Origin: Slackia sp.
Lineage (GTDB): Bacteria > Actinomycetota > Coriobacteriia > Anaerosomatales > Anaerosomataceae
Assembly (NCBI GenBank): GCA_020725885.1
Contig: DYEA01000002.1
Span: forward strand, 79,046 to 143,045
DNA: 64,000 bases
Direction of reading: 5' to 3'
Shown here: positions 34,343 to 42,100 of the stretch, piece after piece
Numbering within the stretch: the first letter of the stretch is position 1
Layout of the letters: each line of letters opens with the position of its first letter
Notes under the pieces: generated by a model
The model's database searches: none
Told to the model about the DNA's origin: nothing
Seen by the model: the letters and a program-made list of their open reading frames with translations, nothing else
Program-made: the position numbers and the translations under genes

Positions 34343-35203
34343 GTGTGGAATCTTGAGGAGATTGCATCGAGCCACACGCAGGGCGACTACCTGCGCTGGG
34401 GCGACTGGGCCGTTCCGAGACGCGTCGGGGCTCTGCTCGAGGCCGATGGGAAGGAGCTCCAGGGCACGCTCAGGGCCTCGTTCGAGATGAGGAACGGCGT
34501 GCCCGAGTGCACATCGCTCGTGATCGAGCTCAAGGAAGGCAAGAGGCCTGTACGGCAGTCAGACCTCGAGATGCTGCCAGAGCTCGCACCGCCGCTCGGC
34601 CGCATCGCCGTCCGCGCCCTCCTCCAAGGGGCCAGGCGGTACGACGATGAGAAGCAGGCCGTACGGCCTCCTGGGGCGGACACGGCCTGTGAGGCGCAGA
34701 TGGCGGAGGCCGTGCTCTCGGCGCGGCTGGGACACGGTCGAGAGCTTGACGAGGCGGAGCGCCTGCTCGAGGTCGCCCGCGTCTTTCTCTCGCACGACGA
34801 GACGCCTTTGCGCGCTGTTGAGAACCGATTCCACGTCTCGACGCCCACCGCCTCGCGCTGGGTGAACAAGGCCCGCCAGGCCGGGCTCGTGCCGCCGAAG
34901 AGGTCGCCGCGGCACGTGCGGCGCCAGGCCCGCGAACGCCTCGAAGCACTCCTGAAGCCGCTCGAGCAGGCGGGCCCGCCCTACCGCCTCGCTGACGCCG
35001 TGGACGACGTGACGGCGGACACCTTCCGCGCCCTGCTCCGCACCGAAGGCCGGGAGGCAGCGTACGCCTACCTGTGGAAGGCGATCGATCAGAACACGGA
35101 GGAGGGGAAGACGGTAGGCATGTTGTGGGGCGACACGCTCCAGGCCTACCTTGAGGACCTGAAGGCACGGCGTGAGGAGGAGGGAGGCGCAGAACATGCG
35201 TGA
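34343..35203 (+). CDS. Element protein with helix-turn-helix, unknown function
   Basis: 286 residues from a GTG preceded by GGGAGG (an ATG at 34313 lacks a ribosome site). The N-terminal third is a beta-rich domain ending VIELKEGKRPVRQSDLEML. Residues about 150-185 hold a likely HTH (AVENRFHVSTPTASRWVNKARQAGLV), as in small actinobacterial element regulators. The C-terminal part is helical, with AYAYLWKAIDQNTEEGKTVG. No enzyme motif is recognised. It overlaps the next gene by 8 bp. Confidence 0.6.
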   Translation: MWNLEEIASSHTQGDYLRWGDWAVPRRVGALLEADGKELQGTLRASFEMRNGVPECTSLVIELKEGKRPVRQSDLEMLPELAPPLGRIAVRALLQGARRYDDEKQAVRPPGADTACEAQMAEAVLSARLGHGRELDEAERLLEVARVFLSHDETPLRAVENRFHVSTPTASRWVNKARQAGLVPPKRSPRHVRRQARERLEALLKPLEQAGPPYRLADAVDDVTADTFRALLRTEGREAAYAYLWKAIDQNTEEGKTVGMLWGDTLQAYLEDLKARREEEGGAEHA

Positions 35204-35693
35204 TCGAGGCGAAACAGCGCCAAGCCCGGAGCAGCCGCTCGGTGATGTGCTCCACGAAGCCAAGCGCGATCTCGACGGGGCGCAGCGGTTAGGCGGCTCG
35301 CTTTCGTGGACCATCGGCGACAAGCTGGCGGCCGTCTGGGACGCCCTCGCAGGAAGCCTGCCGCCCGCGCAGGCGCGCAAGCAGTACCGGGCGTTCCTCG
35401 ATTCCTTGGAGCACCCGCTGTCCCCGGGCCAGGCCTCGCGCCTGAAGACCTTCGCGCAGCTGCGCTCGGAGGCCGCCCGGACGCTACCGGCCTACAAGGG
35501 CTACTACGCCGCAAGGGCGGTCTTGGAAGGCAGGCTGACAGAGCGGGAGGCCGTCGAGCTCGCGCACGGGCTGAGCGTGCACGACTTCCAGGCCGCCGTG
35601 TGGCCGGACGAGAAAGGGGCGGCCGTCAAGGAGCGGGCGTGCCCGGTGGACGGCAGGCCCTGCCCTCGGGCGGCGAAGGCCGGGGCCGTCTAG
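35196..35693 (+). CDS. Hypothetical element protein
   Basis: 165 residues; not recognised. Mostly helical, charged, no signal peptide or membrane segment. The C-terminus has two Cys (ACPVDGRPCPR) that could form a small metal knuckle. The ATG at 35196 has GGAGG upstream and lies inside the end of the previous gene, so the two are probably co-translated. Lies between the HTH gene and the integrase. Confidence 0.5.
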   Translation: MRDRGETAPSPEQPLGDVLHEAKRDLDGAQRLGGSLSWTIGDKLAAVWDALAGSLPPAQARKQYRAFLDSLEHPLSPGQASRLKTFAQLRSEAARTLPAYKGYYAARAVLEGRLTEREAVELAHGLSVHDFQAAVWPDEKGAAVKERACPVDGRPCPRAAKAGAV

Positions 35694-35794
35694 ACTCCGC
35701 CACGCCGCGGGCGGCGCCGTCAGCGGGCGCTGCAAACCGATAGCGGAAACCGAACAGCGGCAGGCTTGGAGCCAGGACACGGAGGAGGCGCACC

Positions 35795-36961
35795 ATGCGC
35801 AAGCGGCAGCAGGGCCGCATCATCGCCAAAGCGGCCAACGGAGAAGGCAGCATCTACAGGCACGCCAAGGGCTACTGGGTGGCCGCCGTCGTCGCCGACG
35901 ACCCGGAGACGGGCAGACGCAAGCGCTACTGCTTCTACGGCAAGACGCAGGCCGAGGCGAAGCGCAAGCTCAAGGAAGCCGTCTCGCGCATCGAGCGGCA
36001 CCGCCCGGTGCGCGACTCGCAGCGGACGGTCGCCGAGTGGATGCAGCAGTGGTGCGCCACCACGCTCGAGGCCTCGGACAGGAAGCCCGCGACGAAGTCC
36101 AACTACCGGGCGCTCAGCCGCCACCACCTCGAGCCGCCGCCGTTCGGCGCGGTCCCGCTCTCGAAGCTGCGCCCCTCGGACATCGAGCGCCTGCTCCTCG
36201 ACATGCGGGAGCAGGGCTACTCCGACGCCACGCGGCAGCGCGTCTACAACATCTTGCGGCTCGCCGTCCGCGACGCGATGAGGGACGGGCTCCTCGCAGA
36301 GAGCCCGCTGCGAGGCCTCAGGCAGCCGCGCATCGCCCGCAAGGAGGCGCGGTACCTCACGCCGCTCGAGACCCGCGCACTGCTCGACGCCGCCAAGGGC
36401 ACGCGGTACCACGCGCCGCTGGCGCTGATCGCAGGCCTCGGGCTCCGCAAGGGCGAGGCGCTCGGGCTCAGGTGGGAGGACGTGGACCTCGAGGCCGCCA
36501 CCCTGCGGGTCCGCGGGACGCTCGCCCGCATAGACGGCCAGCTCGTGCTCACCGAGCCCAAGACGCCCAAGAGCAGGCGGACGCTCGCCCTCTCCCCCGG
36601 CATCGTGGCCCTGCTCAAGGAGCAGAAGAGGCGCCAGCTCGAAGACCGGCTGAAAGCGGGCTCCCTGTGGCACGACTCCGGCCACGTGTTCACGACCGAG
36701 ACCGGCAGGCCGATGGAGCCGCGGAACCTGTTCCGCGCCTTCCAGCAGGCCGCCAAGAAGGCCGGCATCGAAGGCGCCTGCGTGCACACGCTCAGGCACT
36801 CGGCGGCCACGGCCTGGATCGAGCAGGGGCACAGCCTCAAGGCCGTTTCGGAGCTCCTGGGGCACGCGGACATCCGCGTGACGGCCGACATCTACGGCCA
36901 TCTGACCGAGGAGGCCGCCCGTCGGGCCGTGCTGGATCTGGCGGAGGCGCTGGGGCTGTGA
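35795..36961 (+). CDS. int: Tyrosine recombinase integrase
   Basis: 388 residues. N-terminal arm-binding domain (GEGSIYRHAKGYWVAAVV), SAM-like core-binding domain (TVAEWMQQWCATTLEA), then the catalytic domain with Arg in GLGLRKGEALGLRWEDVD, Lys in TPKSRRTLAL, HTLRHSAATAW (His-x-x-Arg), LLGHADIRVT (His) and the nucleophilic Tyr in ADIYGHL. Its stop is 110 bp from attR, the normal place for an integrase acting on a tRNA 3' end. Confidence 0.95.
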   Translation: MRKRQQGRIIAKAANGEGSIYRHAKGYWVAAVVADDPETGRRKRYCFYGKTQAEAKRKLKEAVSRIERHRPVRDSQRTVAEWMQQWCATTLEASDRKPATKSNYRALSRHHLEPPPFGAVPLSKLRPSDIERLLLDMREQGYSDATRQRVYNILRLAVRDAMRDGLLAESPLRGLRQPRIARKEARYLTPLETRALLDAAKGTRYHAPLALIAGLGLRKGEALGLRWEDVDLEAATLRVRGTLARIDGQLVLTEPKTPKSRRTLALSPGIVALLKEQKRRQLEDRLKAGSLWHDSGHVFTTETGRPMEPRNLFRAFQQAAKKAGIEGACVHTLRHSAATAWIEQGHSLKAVSELLGHADIRVTADIYGHLTEEAARRAVLDLAEALGL

Positions 36962-36973
36962 GCACGCTTCCGC

Positions 36974-37005
36974 GAAACGCGTTGCTGTACTCGTTGCTGT
37001 ACTGG
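36974..37005 (+). repeat. Right integrase arm-type repeat
   Basis: GAAACGC followed by two GTTGCTGTAC units, 29/32 identical to 30843-30874 and in the same orientation, 66 bp inside attR. Confidence 0.65.
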
Positions 37006-37023
37006 CCTCCGAAACGAGGCGAG

Positions 37024-37053
37024 GGCGGCACCGGAGAAGCCTCCGACACCGCC
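37024..37053 (-). terminator. Terminator of tRNA-Val supplied by the element
   Basis: GGCGG...CCGGAG pairs with CTCCG...CCGCC. It lies 18 bp past the tRNA-Val 3' end and mirrors the displaced hairpin at 30652-30681, so the element restores both the tRNA tail and a terminator. Confidence 0.6.
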
Positions 37054-37070
37054 CCCTACCTGGGGTTTCG

Positions 37071-37116
37071 ATGGTGGGCGCTGTAGGATTTGAACCTACG
37101 ACCCCTTCCGCGTCAA
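37071..37116 (-). repeat. attR: 46-bp repeat within tRNA-Val
   Basis: Identical to 30699-30744. The crossover leaves a functional tRNA because the element brings an exact copy of the gene's 3' half. Confidence 0.92.
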
Positions 37117-37146
37117 GGAAGTGCTCTCCCCCTGAGCTAAGCGCCC
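37072..37146 (-). tRNA. tRNA-Val (GAC)
   Basis: Acceptor GGGCGCT/AGCGCCC, D arm GCTC...GAGC, anticodon stem CTTCC/GGAAG with loop TTGACGC (anticodon GAC), T arm GTAGG-TTCAAAT-CCTAC, encoded CCA at 37072-37074. Host of the integrated element. Confidence 0.97.
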
Positions 37147-37263
37147 GTCTGTCAAGGACAGCGACGCATATTGTAACAGCACGCGCGTCGACTGCCACCC
37201 CGAATTTCGTGCGCATTCCCACCTTGCGCCCGCCCAAGCCCGTTGCTAGACTACGCGTTGCGC

Positions 37264-37339
37264 GCGGACGTGGCTCAGTTGGTAGAGCACAACCTTGCCA
37301 AGGTTGGGGTCGCGGGTTCGAGTCCCGTCGTCCGCTCCA
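37264..37339 (+). tRNA. tRNA-Gly (GCC)
   Basis: Acceptor GCGGACG/CGTCCGC, D arm GCTCAGTTGGTAGAGC, anticodon loop TTGCCAA (GCC), T arm CGCGGGTTCGAGTCCCG, encoded CCA. Confidence 0.97.
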
Positions 37340-37417
37340 GACGACCGTTCGGAAGGTTGGTCCGAGGCCGGTGTGGCCCTTGCGGGCCAACCTTCTCGAT
37401 TGATAGCGGCACATCGC

Positions 37418-37491
37418 GGCGACGTGGCCAAGTGGCAAGGCAGGGGCCTGCAAAGCCCTTATCCCCGGTTCGAATCCGGGCGTCGCCTCCA
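37418..37491 (+). tRNA. tRNA-Cys (GCA)
   Basis: Acceptor GGCGACG/CGTCGCC, anticodon loop around TGCAA (GCA), T arm CCCGGTTCGAATCCGGG, encoded CCA. Lies 78 bp after tRNA-Gly, probably one transcript. Confidence 0.96.
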
Positions 37492-37500
37492 GAAGCCAAA

Positions 37501-37527
37501 GCCCCGGCGCATGCTCAGCGCCGGGGC
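37501..37527 (+). terminator. Terminator after the tRNA-Gly/tRNA-Cys pair
   Basis: GCCCCGGCGC-(7)-GCGCCGGGGC, perfect 10-bp stem, followed by TTCGTTCT. Confidence 0.85.
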
Positions 37528-37533
37528 TTCGTT

Positions 37534-37686
37534 CTAGACGCCGTACTTCACCTGGATGCGGCGGGCCTGCTCCAGGCGATACAGCCCGCGAGCGAGCGCC
37601 TCGGGATCCTGGATGTTCTCGACGGCCCACTTCACGATCTCGCGAGGGACCAGCGGGTAGCGCTTGCGCGCCTGCGACAGGGTCAT
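37534..37686 (-). CDS. Small 50-residue protein of unknown function
   Basis: The ATG at 37686 has AAGGAG eight bases upstream; a longer frame to 37779 would run back to the ubiX gene end. The short protein is basic and helical (PREIVKWAVENIQDPEALARG) and ends KYGV. No family is recognised. It may be the last gene of the ubiX transcript. Confidence 0.45.
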   Translation of the reverse strand: MTLSQARKRYPLVPREIVKWAVENIQDPEALARGLYRLEQARRIQVKYGV

Positions 37687-37768
37687 GGCGTGCTCCTTCA
37701 CTGCTACGACTGGTGCTGCATCTGTTCTACGGCGACCCACTACTGCTCGATTCTGCTCCGCTTCGCGG

Positions 37769-38395
37769 TCATCCGTCAAGCGCCGGCTCTGAGCCAGACC
37801 ACCGTTCGAAAAGCCGGTGCGGGAAGCCGAGCACGTCGAGCGCCTTGCCCACCACGAAATCGACCATGTCGTCGACGGTCTTGGGCATCGTGTAGTACGC
37901 AGGCATGGCGGGCACGATCGCCGCTCCCGCTTCCGCGAGCGTCGTGAGGTTGCGCAGGTGGATGAGGTTGAGCGGCGTCTCGCGAGGCACGAACACCACT
38001 GGGCGGCGCTCTTTCAGCACGACGTCGACGACGCGTTCGGCGAGGTCGCTCGCGAGGCCGGCGGCGCAGGACGCTACGAAACCCATCGACGCGGGCACCA
38101 CCAACACCGCGTCGGGGGCGTTCGAGCCGCTGGAGACCGGGTCGAACAGGTCCGCGTCGTCAGCGACTCGCACGGTCGCTGTACGCGACAGGTCGAGAAA
38201 CGACGCAAGCGACGCGGCCCTGTCGGGACCGTCGAGCGCGAGCCCGACCTCGTATCGCGCGACCGCCTCTCCCGTCGGGGTGAAGATCGCGACCACCTCG
38301 GCCCCGCCGTCAGCCAGCTGCTGGATGGCGCGCAGCCCGTACGCGGAGCCGGACGCTCCAGTGACGATCACTGCCGCTCGCTTGATGGCCTCCAT
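37769..38395 (-). CDS. ubiX: Flavin prenyltransferase (UbiX/MqnM type)
   Basis: 208 residues. AAVIVTGASGSAYGLRAIQ binds FMN; VVPASMGFVASCAAGLASDL, RRPVVFVPRETPLNLIHLRN and PAMPAYYTMPKTVDDMVDFVVGKALDVLG are the family signatures. It makes prenyl-FMN, the cofactor for UbiD decarboxylases; ubiD lies two genes upstream. The ubiD-ubiA-ubiX set corresponds to the late steps of menaquinone formation by the futalosine route (MqnL, MqnP, MqnM), inferred from gene content. Confidence 0.92.
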   Translation of the reverse strand: MEAIKRAAVIVTGASGSAYGLRAIQQLADGGAEVVAIFTPTGEAVARYEVGLALDGPDRAASLASFLDLSRTATVRVADDADLFDPVSSGSNAPDAVLVVPASMGFVASCAAGLASDLAERVVDVVLKERRPVVFVPRETPLNLIHLRNLTTLAEAGAAIVPAMPAYYTMPKTVDDMVDFVVGKALDVLGFPHRLFERWSGSEPALDG

Positions 38396-38398
38396 CGC

Positions 38399-39280
38399 TC
38401 ACACCCCGATCAGCACGTCTGCAACGGCACCTACCAGAACGACGACGGCGATGATGCCGTTCGTCGTGAAGAATGCGGCGTCTACCCTGCTCAGGTCCTC
38501 AGCGCTCACGATGGAGTTCTCGTACCACAGCAAAGCGGCCGCCACCCCGACCCCCACGAACCAGAGCACGCCGGCGCCAGCGAGGCCGCCAGCCGTCGTG
38601 AGAAGCGCCACCGTCAGCGCGTGCAGGACCCGAGTCTGCCGCAACGCGGGCGCGACACCGATGTCGGCGGGCATGGAGTGGATCCCGTCGCGACGGTCGC
38701 ACTCGACGTCCTGCGTCGCGTAGATGATGTCGAACCCAGCGGTCCACACGGTCACAGCAAGCCCCATCGCCCACGGCGCGGGATGGGCCGGCGGCGCACC
38801 CACAGCGAGCCACGCGCCGACGGGCGCCAGCCCTAAGCACATGCCGAGCCAGTAGTGGCACAGGTTCGTGAACCGCTTCGTGTACGGGTAGACGACGAAC
38901 GCCACGAGCGGGATGGGCGCGAGCGGCCGCACGACGGGCGCGAGCTGCCAAACGCCCACGAGATAGAGCGCGAGCGTCGCCGCGGCGAAGACCCACAGTT
39001 CACCCGCCTTCACGAGCCCCGCAGGCACGGCACGGCCGGCGGTGCGCGGGTTCCTCGCGTCGATCTCCTTGTCGATCGCACGGTTCAGCACGAACGCGAA
39101 CGAGCGCGCCGACACCATCACGACCGTGATCCAAGCGAGCGACCCCCACGAAGGCAACCGGCCGGACTGAGCTGCCCCGTACAGCGCGCCTACGAACGCA
39201 TACGGGAGCGCGAAGATCGAGTGCTCGAACTTCACGAGCTCCGCGAAGATGCGGACCCTCTCGGCGACCTTACGAATCAA
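38399..39280 (-). CDS. ubiA: UbiA-family prenyltransferase (MqnP-like)
   Basis: 293 residues, about eight hydrophobic helices. Both Asp-rich motifs are present: NRAIDKEIDARNPRTAGR and IIYATQDVECDRRDGIHS, which bind Mg-prenyl diphosphate. It attaches the isoprenoid tail to the aromatic quinone precursor in the membrane. The TTG start is inferred from AAGGG upstream and the 11-bp overlap with ubiD. Confidence 0.92.
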   Translation of the reverse strand: MIRKVAERVRIFAELVKFEHSIFALPYAFVGALYGAAQSGRLPSWGSLAWITVVMVSARSFAFVLNRAIDKEIDARNPRTAGRAVPAGLVKAGELWVFAAATLALYLVGVWQLAPVVRPLAPIPLVAFVVYPYTKRFTNLCHYWLGMCLGLAPVGAWLAVGAPPAHPAPWAMGLAVTVWTAGFDIIYATQDVECDRRDGIHSMPADIGVAPALRQTRVLHALTVALLTTAGGLAGAGVLWFVGVGVAAALLWYENSIVSAEDLSRVDAAFFTTNGIIAVVVLVGAVADVLIGV

Positions 39281-40766
39281 GGCCGAGCCCTTCCCAGAGC
39301 TCGTCGATCCGGGCCTTGACCTCCGGGCTCATCTCGAGCGCATCGGGCCACTCCCGCAGGTGCCCCTCGCCCGGCAGCGGCTTCGTCGCGTCGATCCCCA
39401 TCTTGAAGCCGAAGCTCTCGTAGTTGCTGGCGTGGTCGAGCCGGTCGAGCGGGCCCTTGCTGACGAGCACGTCGCGGCTGGGGTCCACGTTGTTGAAGCA
39501 CCGCCAGGCCACCTGGGAGTAGTCGTGGCAGTCCACGTCCTCGTCGACGACGATCACGAACTTCGTGAACATCATCTGCCCCATCGACCACGCGAAATTC
39601 ATCACCCGGAACGCCTGGCCGGGGAACTCCTTCTTGATCTGGAAGATCGCGCAGTTGTGGAAGACGCCCTCGAGCGGCAGGTCGTAGTCGATGACCTCGG
39701 GCATCATAGCCTTGATGACCGGCAAGAACAGGCGCTCGGTGGCCTTGGCCATGTAGCAGTCCTCCATCGGCGGCCTGCCGACGATGGTGGCGGGATACAG
39801 CGGATCCGAGCGCATCGTGATCGCGTCGACGTGGAACACGGGGAAGTCGCCCGCGAGCGAGTAGTAGCCGGTGTGGTCGCCGAACGGGCCTTCGCGGCGA
39901 AGCTCCCCGATACGCACGTGGCCTTCGAGCACGATCTCAGCGTGCGCGGGAACGAGCAAGTCGTTGGTCACGCACCGCACCACCTCGACCGGCTCGCTGC
40001 GCAGCACGCCGCTGAACAGGTACTCGTCGATCATCGGCGGGACGGGAGCCGTCGCTGCATAGATCGTCGCAGGATCCCCGCCGAGGGCGACCGATACCGG
40101 CATCGTCTCGTGCCCTGCCGCCGCCCACTCGCGCAGGTTCTTGGCGCCGTCGTGGTGCTCGTGGATGTGCAGGCCGGTAGTGCGCTCGTCGAACACCTGC
40201 AGGCGGTACATGCCGACGTTCAAGCGTCCCGAAAGCGAACGCGTGACCACGAGGGGCAGCGTGATGAACGGGCCGCCGTCGCCCGGCCACGTCGTCAGGA
40301 CCGGCAGCGCGCCGAGATCCACCTCGTGTCCCCGCAGCACCGCCTGCTGCGCCGGCGCCTTGCTGCCTTTCACTTCGCGCGGTCCGGACGCCGCGAGGTC
40401 CTTGAGCCCGATAAGCGCGTCCAGCTTGCCCTTCAGGGAGGACGGTGCGTCCAGCGGGACTTTGTCCATCAGCTCGCGCGCCTTCACGTCCAAGTCGCGC
40501 CAATCCCCCGTCTGCGGGTCGACGCCGAGGGCCCAGGCCATCCGCCGGTACGAGCCGAAGAGGTTCATGGCCACCGGCATGCCGAAAGAGCGCCCGGCTT
40601 CTCGGCTCACCGGCCGCTCGAAGACGAGCGCCGGGCCATGCCGTTTGCTCACCCGGTCGGCCACCTCAGGAATCTCGAGGCGCACGTCGAGCTCCGCCGG
40701 CACGCGCCGCACCTCTCCGTGCGACTCAAGCAGCTGCACGAACTCACGCAGGTCGCGGAACGCCAT
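39270..40766 (-). CDS. ubiD: UbiD-family decarboxylase (MqnL-like)
   Basis: 498 residues, standard UbiD length. Motifs: MNLFGSYRRMAWALGV near 85, GMYRLQVFD and HIHEHHDGAKN (prenyl-FMN region), EGPFGDHTGYYS with the catalytic Glu, and IVGRPPMEDCYMAKATERLFLP. It removes a ring carboxylate using the prenyl-FMN made by UbiX. First gene of a ubiD-ubiA-ubiX operon; a HAD gene lies just upstream on the same strand. Confidence 0.94.
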   Translation of the reverse strand: MAFRDLREFVQLLESHGEVRRVPAELDVRLEIPEVADRVSKRHGPALVFERPVSREAGRSFGMPVAMNLFGSYRRMAWALGVDPQTGDWRDLDVKARELMDKVPLDAPSSLKGKLDALIGLKDLAASGPREVKGSKAPAQQAVLRGHEVDLGALPVLTTWPGDGGPFITLPLVVTRSLSGRLNVGMYRLQVFDERTTGLHIHEHHDGAKNLREWAAAGHETMPVSVALGGDPATIYAATAPVPPMIDEYLFSGVLRSEPVEVVRCVTNDLLVPAHAEIVLEGHVRIGELRREGPFGDHTGYYSLAGDFPVFHVDAITMRSDPLYPATIVGRPPMEDCYMAKATERLFLPVIKAMMPEVIDYDLPLEGVFHNCAIFQIKKEFPGQAFRVMNFAWSMGQMMFTKFVIVVDEDVDCHDYSQVAWRCFNNVDPSRDVLVSKGPLDRLDHASNYESFGFKMGIDATKPLPGEGHLREWPDALEMSPEVKARIDELWEGLGLDS

Positions 40767-40775
40767 CGGCCCTCC

Positions 40776-41489
40776 TCAGCCGTCCAACTCCAGCACGGAC
40801 AGCAGCTCTTCGAAGCTTCGCACCGTCGCCGTCCCGCCAGAGACCGGCGAGGCGCCCTCGCCACGCACGATCAGGACCGGCGTCATCTCGACCGCGCGGG
40901 CGCCCAGCACGTCGGCGTAATGGTGATCGCCCACGTGGACTGCATCCTGCGGTTTGACGCCGATACGCTCGCATGCGAGCACGAAGATGCGCGGATCGGG
41001 CTTGCGCAACCCCACTTCCGCGGAGGAGATCACCAGGTCGAAGAGATGGCCCATCTCCAGTCCCCGGATGAGGGCGGCAAGCCGTGTGTCCCAGTTCGAG
41101 ATGATCCCGGTCTTGACTCCTGCCGACCGGAGCTTGAGCAGCGCCGGCACCACGTCCGGATACGGACGCCAGCGCTCTGGCCGGCCGAACTCGTCGTACA
41201 CCTTCCGCGCGATCTCGGCGGCCTGATCGCCGATACCGAGCCGGTCGCACAACAGCGAGTACATCCCGACCCAGACAGAAGAGGTCTCCTCTTCGTCGGT
41301 CCAGAACGTGTCGTCGGCCCGGTACCGGTCCTCGTAGTACGCATCCACGAGCGGCATCAGAGACTCGATGGCTTCGAGGTCTGCGTCGTGCCCGAACTCC
41401 GCGAGCACCTCCTGGCAGACGCTCGACACGCTCGGATGCGGCTCGAGCAGCGTGTTGCCGACGTCGAAGAAGACGGCCTTGGGGCGCAT
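40776..41489 (-). CDS. HAD-superfamily hydrolase (subfamily IA)
   Basis: 237 residues. Motifs AVFFDVGNTL (nucleophile Asp; Gly-Asn replaces Asp-Gly, a common variant), GIISNWDTRL, GLRKPDPRIF and AVHVGDHHYADVLGA. A four-helix cap follows motif I. The substrate is unknown. Its ATG overlaps the nitroreductase stop (TGATG), so the two are coupled. Confidence 0.88.
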   Translation of the reverse strand: MRPKAVFFDVGNTLLEPHPSVSSVCQEVLAEFGHDADLEAIESLMPLVDAYYEDRYRADDTFWTDEEETSSVWVGMYSLLCDRLGIGDQAAEIARKVYDEFGRPERWRPYPDVVPALLKLRSAGVKTGIISNWDTRLAALIRGLEMGHLFDLVISSAEVGLRKPDPRIFVLACERIGVKPQDAVHVGDHHYADVLGARAVEMTPVLIVRGEGASPVSGGTATVRSFEELLSVLELDG

Positions 41490-42055
41490 CACTCGAGGTA
41501 CGTGGCGACGTCGCGCCGTCGCTCCGCAGGAACCGGCTCTTCAGCCGGCTTCCCGACAAGCACGAGCCCAGCGAGCAGCCGCTCCGCAGGCACCCCGAGC
41601 GCGGCCTTCACCTGGTCGACGACCCACCTCGGAGCCGTGATGCAGCATGCACCCAGTCCGAGATCCACGGCGCGCAGCATCAAGTTCTCGATGGCGGCGC
41701 CAGCGGCTACCAATGTGTTGACTTGATCGACTTCATCAGCGCTCTGTGGGACCGAGACGCCGATCACGACGGGCGCCTTGCCGAGGTCGGCATAGAACCG
41801 CGCCGCCTTGTCGAGGAGTTCCGGAGGCAAGACGCTCGCATATTCCTCCAGGAAACGCGTCGACTGAGCGACCGCCTCTCCGACAGCTTCACGGGCGTGC
41901 CCGGTCGCAACGTGGAAATGCCAGGGCTGGGCGTTGAACGACGAAGGTGCGTGTATCGCGGCGTCGATGAGATCGTCGATCACGTCCCGATCGATCTGCT
42001 CGCCAGTGTACAGCCGGATCGAACGCCTCTTGGCGATCGCCTCCAAGAGTTCCAC
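41489..42055 (-). CDS. Nitroreductase family FMN protein
   Basis: 188 residues. N-terminal RRSIRLYTGEQ and PSSFNAQPWHFHVA are FMN-binding motifs; ENLMLRAVDLGLGACCITA and a final Gly-Lys-Pro-rich tail complete the fold. Members reduce nitroaromatics, quinones or flavins with NAD(P)H. The GTG at 42055 has GGGAGG at best spacing; a GTG at 42061 is the alternative. Confidence 0.87.
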   Translation of the reverse strand: MELLEAIAKRRSIRLYTGEQIDRDVIDDLIDAAIHAPSSFNAQPWHFHVATGHAREAVGEAVAQSTRFLEEYASVLPPELLDKAARFYADLGKAPVVIGVSVPQSADEVDQVNTLVAAGAAIENLMLRAVDLGLGACCITAPRWVVDQVKAALGVPAERLLAGLVLVGKPAEEPVPAERRRDVATYLE

Positions 42056-42100
42056 GAGCACCTCCCAAGCCCGAAAGCGTACCTGCCAAGCATACCCGTT

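Larger units (their letters stand above)
30699..37116 (+). mobile_element. 6.4-kb integrative element inserted in tRNA-Val(GAC)
   Basis: Bounded by identical 46-bp repeats, one inside the intact tRNA-Val gene. The integrase lies at the tRNA end, as expected. Contents: nuclease (31080), exonuclease-BRCT (31471), Cys-rich protein (32644), iteron-like array (33092), winged-helix protein (33202), excisionase (34012), two unknown genes (34343, 35196) and integrase (35795). No capsid, terminase, relaxase or FtsK-type transfer gene is visible, so it may be a mobilised or satellite-type element. Confidence 0.88.
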
